The notes beneath the pieces were generated by a model. That model did no database searches and was not told the DNA's origin. It was given only the letters and a program-made list of their open reading frames with translations. The position numbers and the translations under genes are program-made. From NCBI GenBank assembly GCA_021324945.1, contig JAJPID010000014.1, forward strand, positions 48,075-112,074: a stretch of 64,000 nucleotides of DNA, written 5' to 3'. Origin of the DNA: Lysobacterales bacterium. GTDB lineage: Bacteria > Pseudomonadota > Gammaproteobacteria > Xanthomonadales > Rhodanobacteraceae. Of the stretch, positions 42,281-51,308 are shown piece by piece; within the stretch, counting starts at the first letter, position 1, and every line of letters starts with the position of its first letter.

Positions 42281-45200
42281 TCATGCCGTGCGATCTTGCA
42301 GCGGTTCGGCCGCTTTCTCGCCGGCCCGTCGTGCCGCGCGCGGCTCCCCGACGTAGCCCACGCGTACCTCGACCTCGTGTTCGCAGCCGTCATCATGCAG
42401 CACGATCGCGCCGCTCGCCTGCTCTTGGCCATCCAGCAGCACACGCCGCACATCCGTGCCGATGGCTTCGCGCACGAATTCAATTCGATACAACGTGGAG
42501 CGATGGCGATACTCCACGGACCAGCGTTCCCATTCGTCAGGCACGCAGGGCGCGAAATGCAATCGCGCACCTTGGCGCTGGACGCCCAGCAGTGCTTCGA
42601 TCAGCAGACGGTACATCCACCCGGCAGAACCCGTATACCAGGTCCAGCCGCCGCGGCCGGCGTGACCGGGGGCCATGTACACATCCGCGGCCAGCACGTA
42701 AGGCTCCACCTTGTAATGCCCCGCCGTGGTTTGCGCGCTCGCGTGATTCAGCGGATTGAGCAGGCGTGTCACCCGCCAGGCCTCTTCGGCGCGTCCCTGT
42801 TTCGCCAGTGCCAGCGCCAGCCACACCGCCGCGTGCGTGTATTGGCCGCCGTTCTCGCGCACGCCCGGCAGGTAGCCCTTGATGTAACCCGGATCTAGCG
42901 CGGACTTGTCGAACGGCGGATCGAACAACTGCACCAGCCGCAGGTCGTCATGCACCAGCTTTTCGCATGCCGCATCCAGTGCGTGCGTGGCGCGCGCGGG
43001 ATCGGCCGCGCCCGACAGCACCGCCCAACTTTGCGGCAGCGAATCGATGCGGCATTCCTCGCTCTCCGACGAACCCACTTTCGTGCCGTCGTCGGCATAG
43101 GCGCGCAGATACCACGCGCCGTCCCAGGCGCTGCGTTCGATCGACTGCTGCAGCGTATTCGCCACGCCGCGCCAGGCTTGCGCGTTGTGCGCATCCGCGC
43201 GCGCGTCGGCGATCTCGGCGAAGCGCGTCAACACATCGTGCAGGAAGAACGCCAGCCACACGGATTCGCCGCGGCCCTGCGCACCGAGCCGGTTCATACC
43301 GTCGTTCCAGTCGCCCGCGCCGATCAATGGCAGGCCATGTTCGCCGAAACGCAGCCCGTGTCGGATCGCGCGCACGCAATGCTCGTACAACGTGCCGGAT
43401 TCCAACGACACCTGCGCGACGTCGTACACCGATTCTTCGTCCGGCGAGAGTTCGCGGCCCTCCAGAAACGGCATGCATTCGTCCAGTACGCCGGTGTCTG
43501 CGGTGATGGAGACATATTCCGAAACCGCCCAAGGCAGCCAGAGATAATCGTCGCTGATGCGCGTGCGCACGCCCTTGCCGGAAGGTGGATGCCACCAGTG
43601 CTGCACGTCGCCTTCGCGGAATTGCCGTCCGGCGCAGCGCAGCAGCTGTTCGCGCGCGAGATCGGGCCGCGTGTGCAACAACGACAGGCAGTCCTGCAAC
43701 TGATCGCGAAAGCCCCAGGCGCCGCCGGATTGATAGAAGCCGCTGCGCGCAAGCATGCGCGCGGCCAGCACCTGGTATTGCAGCCAGCCGTTGGCGAGCA
43801 GATCGACCTGGCGCTCGGGCGTGAGCACGCGAATCTGGTCGAGCTGTGTCCGCCAGTGTTCCCGCACGCGCTGCAACTCCGCGCGCGCGGCTTCCGCCCG
43901 GCCCAGTTCCAGCAGGATCGCGCGCGCCGAATCCACGTCCGCCGCCGCGCCCAGCGCGAACACGATCTCGACCGTTTGCCCGGGCTGCATCTCGATTTCC
44001 GTGCGCAGCACCGAACAGGGGTCGGGTGTCATCGCGTCCGAGTGCAGTGTCTGCGTCAGCATTCCCATCGGTTTTCGCAGCGAACGATTGCGGCCGATGA
44101 AGGCGCGGCGGTCGCTGCCGCGCTGCTGCGGTTGCACATCCAATGCGTGAAAGGCCACGCGCGAACCGAATACGTCGTTGTAGAAATTGCCGGCGAGGTT
44201 GGCGCCGGAGAGCGGATCGACTCGTGTGCTCACGTGCGGCGCGGCGCGTTCGCGCTGTTCGCCCAGCACCCACTCGATATAACCGGTGACGGAAATGCGG
44301 CGCGCGCGCGCGCCGCCGTTGCGCAGTTTCAGCAGACTCAATTTCACCGGCTGCTCGCGCGCGACGAACACGTTCAATTCGCTGTGCAAATCCGAATGCG
44401 CGTGTTCGTAACGCGTGTAGCCGAAGCCGTGCGCGACCCGATACGGATCGGTGCTGCGCGTGGGTGCGGGCGTGGGGGACCAAAATTCTCCGGTTTCCTC
44501 GTCGCGCAGCCAGATGGCCTCGCCGCCGGAATCGGCGAGCGGATCGTTGCGCCAGGGCGTCAGCCGGAACTCGTGCGCGTTTTCCGCGAACGTGTACGCA
44601 CTGCCGGCTTCCGACACCACGCTACCGAAATGTTCGTTTGCCAGCACGTTGCACCAGGGCGCCGGCGTGGCGGCGCCGGACGGCAACCAGATCACATATT
44701 CGCTGCCATCGGCGGAATGTCCGCCGTAGCCGTTGAAGCCTTGCAGGGTTTCCGGCGGTTGCAGAGCCGTGGTGCCGACGTGTGGCTTGCGCAAGGGAAA
44801 CAGCGATGGCGCCGGCGATTCCGGCGGCGGCGCGCGATCGACCTGATCGCGCAGCCGGCCTTCGTTGCCGTTGAACACGCAGCGCGCGACTGCGCCCATC
44901 AGCGCGCGGTCTTCCGATGAGAGATGCTCGACGCGCCAGGCGTAGATGCGTCCCGGTCCTTCGCCGCCGCGCGCTTCGGCCGCCGAAGCGATCAGATAGA
45001 GGATGTGATCCTGCAGCTCCTGCCGGTAGCCCGAGCGCTCCTCGTTCCAGATCAGCAAATCCGTGTGCAGACCGCGCGTGGCCCACCAGCCGTGCGCCTT
45101 GATCAACTGCCGCACCAGATCGATCTGCGTGGCGTTGGCGATGCGCGCCAGCACGATCGGCAGATCGCCGGAGATGCCGTGCTTCCATAATGCCGACTGC

Positions 45201-48200
45201 CCGGGCAATCCCGGCGGCGCGCCGCCGCGCACGGCATCGGCGGCGTACAGCAGCCGCGCGGCGATGCGTTCGTACAACTGCGCGTCACGCGCGGCGACGT
45301 TCAACTGCTGCATCACCACCTGTTCATGCGTCCACGCCAGTTCGAACACGCGTTCGTGCAGGTGCGGCTCGCGGTATTTCCTGGCCAGCGCGAGCGCGGC
45401 CTCGCGCGTGGGCGCGACGCCCGTGATCAGATCGATGCTGACCGTGCGGCCGGAAGGAATCTGTACGCGCCGTCGGATCGCCATGCAGGGGTCCAGCACC
45501 GCGCCTTCGCTGTTGCGGAGCGGCTCACCGTCCATCGCGAGCGGACGCGAGGGATCGCGCAGCCTTCCAAGGAATTTTTCGCGGTCGGTTTCGAACGCGC
45601 ATCCGCCGATCGTGGCGCCGCGCACGCACATCTGGTGCAGCAGCCAGGGATTTTTTTCTTCGACGGAGCGCGGGCGCCGCGATGCCAGCAGCGCGTCGAG
45701 TTCCGGCGCGAGTTCGGTTTCCACGAAAAGCTTCGAGAACGCCGGATGCGCGGCATCGGCGGCGCGCTGATTGAGCGCCAATTCCGCATAGCTGGTGACG
45801 TCCAACGTGCGCGTTTTGTTGGAGCGGTTGGTCAGACGCACGCGGCGCAGCTCGATGTCGTCCTCGGCCGAAACCGCGATCAGTGTTTCGCTCTCGATGC
45901 CGTGATCGACGCGGCGAAATTCCGCGCGCGCCTGCGAGAACGTCGCCAGATGTTCGCCATCCGCGCCGCAGGGCTGGAACGTGGTCGACCACTGTCTGCC
46001 CGATTCGACATCGCGCAGATAGCACCACATGCCGTCTTCATCGCGCGTGGCATCACCTTTCCAGCGCGTGATCGCGATGTCGCGCCACATGCTGTAGCCC
46101 GCGCCCGTCTGCGTCAGCAACACGTGATAGCGGCCGTTGGACAGCAGATGCACGCGCGGCACCGGCGTGTCCATGCGCGTGGTGATCACCGTCATCGGTT
46201 GTGCGCCTGCGCGCGCGGGCCGGGACGTCTCTTTCTCCAGCGCGGCGGTACGCACCGGCGTCGCCGCCGGCATCTTCTCCTGCAGCAACAGCTCGTAAGC
46301 GCGGAACATAGGCTCGCGCAGGAAGCGCTTCTGCATCGGCTGATCGAGCAGCAGCGCGGAGAGCGCCAGAAGACTCATGCCATGGTGATGCACCATGAAC
46401 GAGCGCACCATCGAAAAAGGCTGCTCCGGCGCTACGCGGCCTTCGGTGTAATCCTGCGCCTCGTAGAAGCCGTAGCGCGTCAATGCGCCCAGCGCCTGCA
46501 GCGCCTGCAGATTGCGCACACCGAGCGAGGGCTCCAGCATCAGCGCCATCGCGCAGGCGTAGGGTGCGATCACCAGATCGTCGCCCAAGCCCTGCTTGAG
46601 GCCGAGGCCCGGCACGCCGAACGCGCGGTACTGATAATTGAGATGCGCATCGGTAGCGTTGTAGGCGGATTCCGAGACGCCCCACGGCACCTGCGAGCGC
46701 ACGCCCCAGGCGATCTGCGCGTTCACGGCCGCGTGGCAGGATTCGTCCAGCAGGCTGTCCTCGAACGACGGCATCAGCAGTTGCGGCATCAGGTATTCGA
46801 ACATAGAGCCGCTCCACGACAGCAGCGTGGTGTGGCCGGCCGCGCGCGTCAGCATGCGACCCAGCGCGAACCAGTGCGATTGCGGTACCTGGTTCTGCGC
46901 AATGGCGATGTAACTTGCCAGCCGCGCCTCGGAGGCCAGCAGGTCGTAACGTGAACCGTCGAGCCGGTTGTGGTCGACATCGAAACCGATCGAGAACTGT
47001 TGCAGCGAGCGATCCCACAAAAAGGCCATGTCGGCTTGCGCGAATTCGCGGCAACGCGCGGCGAGTTCCGCCCCCGCGCGCAGCTGCGCATCCAGTCCGG
47101 TGACGGCTTCCTCCAGCGCGGCGGCGAGATCGAGACTGGACTTGTCCTGCGAGTATTCGCTGCCGGGATCGCGCAGACGTGCGATCGCTTCGCGCGCGAG
47201 CGCGAGCGCGCGGACGCGCGGAGGGTTCGCTTCCAGTTCGCGCAGCAAGGCGCGTACGTATTGGTCGTCGCTGCCTGAATCGCCCAAGCCCAGCCATGGC
47301 GCTGCTTCGTCCAGCTCCTCTACCGCGGATGCGCATTGCGCGCGCAGGCAGCCAATCCATTCCTTCAATTCGTCGAGCGCGGCGAGCGGCGTCGCCAGTT
47401 GTTCCAGCCTGGCCGCTTCCGACTCGATGCGCGCCAGCAGCCCGCGCAGCACCGGCAACCCGTCGGCATTGGCCTGTGCGTGTTCGATCAGCGCATCGAG
47501 CGCGGCGAGCGTGGTGGCGAGCGCCAGCATCGCCTGCGGCTGTGCCGACACGGATGCGCGTACGCAGTCGCCGATCACGTGCGCGGTGTCGGCCAGTCCG
47601 CGCGCCAGAGTACGCGAAATCAGCGGCGACTCGTGCATGCGTTCCAGCGCGCCACCGAGCACCAGCAGGCAGCCCATCAGGTTGCCGCTGTCGACGGTGG
47701 AGACGTAGCGCGGCGGCAGTGGCTCGAGTGTGTGCGTGTCGTACCAGTTGTAGAAATGTCCGCGGTGGCGCGCGAGCTGGTCCAGCGTGTCCAGCGTCGC
47801 GCGCGTGCGCTCGAGCAGCGCGGCCGTGCCGATGTAACCGAAATCGTGCGCGGCGAGATTGGCGGCGAGCGCCAGGCCGATGTTGGTGGGCGAGGTGCGG
47901 TGCGCGATTTGCGCCACCGGAAATTCCTGATAGTTGTCCGGCGGCAACCAGTGATCATCTGCTGTGACGAAGGTCTCGAACCAGTGCCAGGTGCGGCGCG
48001 CCACGCCGCCCAGGAAACGCAGTTCGTGCGCATCCAGCGCCTGTTCGCGGCGGGGGGGTTCGCGGCTGATCGCAGCGGCGAGCCACGGCGATGCGAACCA
48101 CAACACCAGCAGGGGGGACGCGGAAATGAGCGCGCCCGGCGCGCGCGCCCACAGCGCGAAGCCGCTCAACAGCGCGCAGGCCGGCGCCACCCACATCAGC

Positions 48201-51019
48201 GCGAGGAATTCCGCGTAACCCGATGCCGCCGCACGATCGGCTTCTTCCATCGCCGTCCATTCCAGCAAACGGCGGCGCGTGAACAGCAGACGCCACGCGC
48301 TGCGCAGGATGGCGTCGAGATTGAGATAGGCCTCGAACGGAATCACCGCGATCGCGAAACCCGTGCGCAGCAGTTGATCGAACGCGCTGCGCAACGTGTC
48401 GCGCCAATGTCGCGGATGCGCGCGGTGCCAAGCGTTGCGCGCCATCTGCGCCAGCGCGATGAACAGCGGCGGCGCCAGCAGGAACGCCACCACCACTGCA
48501 GTCCAGTAAACGGGATAAGGACTCAGCCACCAGCCGCGCAGCAACAGCACCATCATCGCGATCGGCACCAGGCCGCGGCGCAGATTGTCCAGGATCTTCC
48601 AGCGATGATGCCCTTTCAATGTATTGCGCAGCTCGCGCCGGCGCGGGCCCGGCACGATCGGCAGCAGCCACTGGATGATCTGCCAGTCGCCGCGCGTCCA
48701 GCGATGCCGCCGCCGCGCTTCCACGCTGTAACGGTTCGGCTGGTGCTCGATCAATTCGACATCGCTGACCAGTCCGGTGCGCGCGTAGGAACCTTCCAGC
48801 AGGTCGTGCGAGAGAATCAGGTCGTTTGGAAAGCGCGTGCCGACCGAACGCATGAAGGCATCCACGTCGTAGATGCCCTTGCCGACGAATGAAGCTTCAC
48901 CGAACAGATCTTGGTACACGTCCGAGACCGCGCGTGTGTACGGATCGAGCCCGGTGTCGTCGGAAAACAGCCGCGCGAACTGGCTGGGATGTTCGGGACG
49001 CGCCACCGACACGCGCGGTTGCAGGATGCCGTAACCCGCGATCACGCGCCGCGAATCCTTGTGGAACCATGGCCGGTTCAGCGGGTGCGCCATCGTCTCA
49101 ATCAGACGCCGCGCCGTCTGCGGTGGCAGCAGCGTGTCCGCGTCCAGCGTGATCACATAGCGCACGCGTTGCAGGATGGAGAGATCGCCGACGATCTTGC
49201 TGAAGCGATCCGGCTCCGCGCCGCGCAGTACGCGATTGAGTTCGCCGAGCTTGCCGCGCTTGCGCTCGAAACCCATCCACGCGTGCTCGCGCTCGTTCCA
49301 TTCGCGCGGACGATGGAACAGATGGAAACGCGTGCTGCCGTCGAGCGGATATTTCGCATTCAAACGCTCGATGCCTTCGACCGCCGCGGCGAGCAGTTCG
49401 TCGTCGCCGGGCATCTCGCGCTGCGGCGCGTCGGGGAAATCGGTCAGCAGGGCGAAATGCAGATTGGGATCGCGGTTGCCGAGATAGCGGATTTCCAGCG
49501 CGTCCAGTTGTTCGCTCAGGCCTTGCCGGCTGCCCAGCAGCCATGGCACCACGATCAGCGTGCGGCAGTCATCGGGGATGCCGCCTGCAAAGGACAGCCG
49601 CGGCAGCAGGCGCGGCGGCACCAGCACGCTGACCAGCCAATTCAATATCGCCACGGCCGGGTAGCTCGCCGCGACGAACAGCGCTACAGCCAACGTAACG
49701 TCCAGCGGCAACGACAAGCCGTGCAGGCCATTCTGCGCGACCACGAAGGTGATCGCGGCTGTAAGCGCGGCCAGCGAGCCGATGTAGAACGTCGCGGGCC
49801 ACGCGCGCAGCGCGTTCGCCACGAGTGCGCGAGGCGGCGGCGTGGCATTGAGCGAACGCTCGAACGCCGCGCGTCCGCCGCCGATCAGGTGATAACCGAC
49901 GTGGCCGACGCGCGGATCGCCGGTGGGACTCAAGGCTTCGCGCGCGGCCGCGATCGCGCGCTGCGCGATTTCAGTTTCGGCGATGCGCGAACGGCTGCTC
50001 AGGGTTTCCACCGCATGGCGATAGATGCCGCGCGTGGTGAAATCCATTTGCGCATAAGACTGCGCGGGATCGCCCTTCAGTATGCGATCCACCGCGCTGA
50101 CGGTCTCGATGATCTCCGACCAGTTGTGCTGCGACGCCAGCCGCAGTGCGTTGATGCAGTTGGCGATGGAAACCTGGTCGGCCGCTTGCGCACGGGTCTC
50201 GGCATCGATCACCTGTGCCACGCTCAAATCCCGCTGATCCAGTTGCTGCTCGGCCCAGGTCAAGGCCAGCGCCAGCGAGGGATGCTTGCCTTCCAACAGG
50301 CGATAGAACTCCGCCACCCACGCCGGCGTGATCGCGGGCGCCAGCCGCGCCATGTCCGCCACGTACATCAGCATGCCCGGCGCGTCGGAGCTTGCCTTCT
50401 GGATCAAATACGTCGCCCAGTATTCGGCGCTGGCATATTCGTCGAGGCGCTGCGCGATCGTGTGCGCAACCGCAGCGAGCTTCTCGACCACCGCCAGCTG
50501 CAGCAGCACCGGCAGCGCCCACAGTTCGCGCAGATCGAGCGTGATTTCTTCCTGATATGCGGTCAGGAAGCGGCCGACCTGTTCGGGCTCGATGCGGCCG
50601 TCAACCTGCACCACGTATTCGCGCGCGAGGCCGAGCGCGCGTGGCGCGCTGCCGTCCTGTGCGTCGCGCACGCGCGGCAGTTTGCGCAGCATGCGCGTGG
50701 GCACCGCGGGCGCCAGTTCGCGCATCTGCGTGCGCAATAGATAGAAATTGTCCAGCAGCCATTCCGCTGCGGGTTCGATGCGGCGTTGTTCCACCACCGC
50801 CACGCGCGCCACGGCATAGGCGCGACGCAGGCTGCGCTCGTGTCGCAGCAGCGCTTTCGCCGGCGTTTCCTCGCGGCGCGCCAGCCGCCTCGCTTCAACG
50901 GGATCGATCGCCTGCCCGCGATGCCGTAGCGCCAGTTTGCGCGCGCAAGTTTCCAGATCGACGCCTGAGGCGATCTCGCGCCGCTCGGCGGGCGGGCGGG
51001 CGCGCGCGCGGCGCGCCAT
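42281..51019 (-). CDS. ndvB: Cyclic beta-1,2-glucan synthase (NdvB/ChvB type)
   Basis: 2,912 residues from the first ATG (51019); a TTG 15 codons earlier is possible. Membrane helices lie at about 410-470, 805-850 and 940-985. A glycosyltransferase domain sits between the first two groups, with TLDADTLLPP near 625 and RHRWTRGDWQ near 775. A glucoamylase-like domain follows near 1000-1500. The C-terminal part is GH94-like phosphorylase, with GDWNDGMNRLGAQGRGES near 2573 holding the acid Asp, and sets ring size. The product is cyclic glucan exported to the periplasm, important for osmotic adaptation and host interaction in rhizobia and some Xanthomonas. Uninterrupted across 8.7 kb. Confidence 0.95.
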   Translation of the reverse strand: MARRARARPPAERREIASGVDLETCARKLALRHRGQAIDPVEARRLARREETPAKALLRHERSLRRAYAVARVAVVEQRRIEPAAEWLLDNFYLLRTQMRELAPAVPTRMLRKLPRVRDAQDGSAPRALGLAREYVVQVDGRIEPEQVGRFLTAYQEEITLDLRELWALPVLLQLAVVEKLAAVAHTIAQRLDEYASAEYWATYLIQKASSDAPGMLMYVADMARLAPAITPAWVAEFYRLLEGKHPSLALALTWAEQQLDQRDLSVAQVIDAETRAQAADQVSIANCINALRLASQHNWSEIIETVSAVDRILKGDPAQSYAQMDFTTRGIYRHAVETLSSRSRIAETEIAQRAIAAAREALSPTGDPRVGHVGYHLIGGGRAAFERSLNATPPPRALVANALRAWPATFYIGSLAALTAAITFVVAQNGLHGLSLPLDVTLAVALFVAASYPAVAILNWLVSVLVPPRLLPRLSFAGGIPDDCRTLIVVPWLLGSRQGLSEQLDALEIRYLGNRDPNLHFALLTDFPDAPQREMPGDDELLAAAVEGIERLNAKYPLDGSTRFHLFHRPREWNEREHAWMGFERKRGKLGELNRVLRGAEPDRFSKIVGDLSILQRVRYVITLDADTLLPPQTARRLIETMAHPLNRPWFHKDSRRVIAGYGILQPRVSVARPEHPSQFARLFSDDTGLDPYTRAVSDVYQDLFGEASFVGKGIYDVDAFMRSVGTRFPNDLILSHDLLEGSYARTGLVSDVELIEHQPNRYSVEARRRHRWTRGDWQIIQWLLPIVPGPRRRELRNTLKGHHRWKILDNLRRGLVPIAMMVLLLRGWWLSPYPVYWTAVVVAFLLAPPLFIALAQMARNAWHRAHPRHWRDTLRSAFDQLLRTGFAIAVIPFEAYLNLDAILRSAWRLLFTRRRLLEWTAMEEADRAAASGYAEFLALMWVAPACALLSGFALWARAPGALISASPLLVLWFASPWLAAAISREPPRREQALDAHELRFLGGVARRTWHWFETFVTADDHWLPPDNYQEFPVAQIAHRTSPTNIGLALAANLAAHDFGYIGTAALLERTRATLDTLDQLARHRGHFYNWYDTHTLEPLPPRYVSTVDSGNLMGCLLVLGGALERMHESPLISRTLARGLADTAHVIGDCVRASVSAQPQAMLALATTLAALDALIEHAQANADGLPVLRGLLARIESEAARLEQLATPLAALDELKEWIGCLRAQCASAVEELDEAAPWLGLGDSGSDDQYVRALLRELEANPPRVRALALAREAIARLRDPGSEYSQDKSSLDLAAALEEAVTGLDAQLRAGAELAARCREFAQADMAFLWDRSLQQFSIGFDVDHNRLDGSRYDLLASEARLASYIAIAQNQVPQSHWFALGRMLTRAAGHTTLLSWSGSMFEYLMPQLLMPSFEDSLLDESCHAAVNAQIAWGVRSQVPWGVSESAYNATDAHLNYQYRAFGVPGLGLKQGLGDDLVIAPYACAMALMLEPSLGVRNLQALQALGALTRYGFYEAQDYTEGRVAPEQPFSMVRSFMVHHHGMSLLALSALLLDQPMQKRFLREPMFRAYELLLQEKMPAATPVRTAALEKETSRPARAGAQPMTVITTRMDTPVPRVHLLSNGRYHVLLTQTGAGYSMWRDIAITRWKGDATRDEDGMWCYLRDVESGRQWSTTFQPCGADGEHLATFSQARAEFRRVDHGIESETLIAVSAEDDIELRRVRLTNRSNKTRTLDVTSYAELALNQRAADAAHPAFSKLFVETELAPELDALLASRRPRSVEEKNPWLLHQMCVRGATIGGCAFETDREKFLGRLRDPSRPLAMDGEPLRNSEGAVLDPCMAIRRRVQIPSGRTVSIDLITGVAPTREAALALARKYREPHLHERVFELAWTHEQVVMQQLNVAARDAQLYERIAARLLYAADAVRGGAPPGLPGQSALWKHGISGDLPIVLARIANATQIDLVRQLIKAHGWWATRGLHTDLLIWNEERSGYRQELQDHILYLIASAAEARGGEGPGRIYAWRVEHLSSEDRALMGAVARCVFNGNEGRLRDQVDRAPPPESPAPSLFPLRKPHVGTTALQPPETLQGFNGYGGHSADGSEYVIWLPSGAATPAPWCNVLANEHFGSVVSEAGSAYTFAENAHEFRLTPWRNDPLADSGGEAIWLRDEETGEFWSPTPAPTRSTDPYRVAHGFGYTRYEHAHSDLHSELNVFVAREQPVKLSLLKLRNGGARARRISVTGYIEWVLGEQRERAAPHVSTRVDPLSGANLAGNFYNDVFGSRVAFHALDVQPQQRGSDRRAFIGRNRSLRKPMGMLTQTLHSDAMTPDPCSVLRTEIEMQPGQTVEIVFALGAAADVDSARAILLELGRAEAARAELQRVREHWRTQLDQIRVLTPERQVDLLANGWLQYQVLAARMLARSGFYQSGGAWGFRDQLQDCLSLLHTRPDLAREQLLRCAGRQFREGDVQHWWHPPSGKGVRTRISDDYLWLPWAVSEYVSITADTGVLDECMPFLEGRELSPDEESVYDVAQVSLESGTLYEHCVRAIRHGLRFGEHGLPLIGAGDWNDGMNRLGAQGRGESVWLAFFLHDVLTRFAEIADARADAHNAQAWRGVANTLQQSIERSAWDGAWYLRAYADDGTKVGSSESEECRIDSLPQSWAVLSGAADPARATHALDAACEKLVHDDLRLVQLFDPPFDKSALDPGYIKGYLPGVRENGGQYTHAAVWLALALAKQGRAEEAWRVTRLLNPLNHASAQTTAGHYKVEPYVLAADVYMAPGHAGRGGWTWYTGSAGWMYRLLIEALLGVQRQGARLHFAPCVPDEWERWSVEYRHRSTLYRIEFVREAIGTDVRRVLLDGQEQASGAIVLHDDGCEHEVEVRVGYVGEPRAARRAGEKAAEPLQDRTA

Positions 51020-51308
51020 GCGCCATTTGCGGATCCATGCGTGGACACCCTGTCTGCGTGCCAAGTGCGGCCATCCTGAAATGCAAACCGATGCAGTCTA
51101 CGCGAGTCGATGTTGACGCTTTGTTGACATTCCGGCCGCACGCGGGCCGGCGTGCGCTCAGTCCGGACAGGGGATGCCGGTGACTGGCGCCAGCGCTTCT
51201 TTCCGCGAATCCAGCGGCGTGTGTTGCACCACGATCGGCATGTCCGAATTCGAACACGCTGGAGTAATCTGTGTCGCGCGGCCTGATAAAGCTTGTTATC
51301 GTGAGCCG

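Noticed and set aside
42950..44920. Long plus-strand open frame of over 600 codons
   Set aside because: It is antisense to the GH94 part of ndvB, has arginine- and histidine-rich composition and no family motifs. Long shadow frames are expected in GC-rich genes.
48911..50740. Another plus-strand open frame of about 600 codons
   Set aside because: Antisense to the N-terminal half of ndvB, whose motifs are clear; no start signal or family match.
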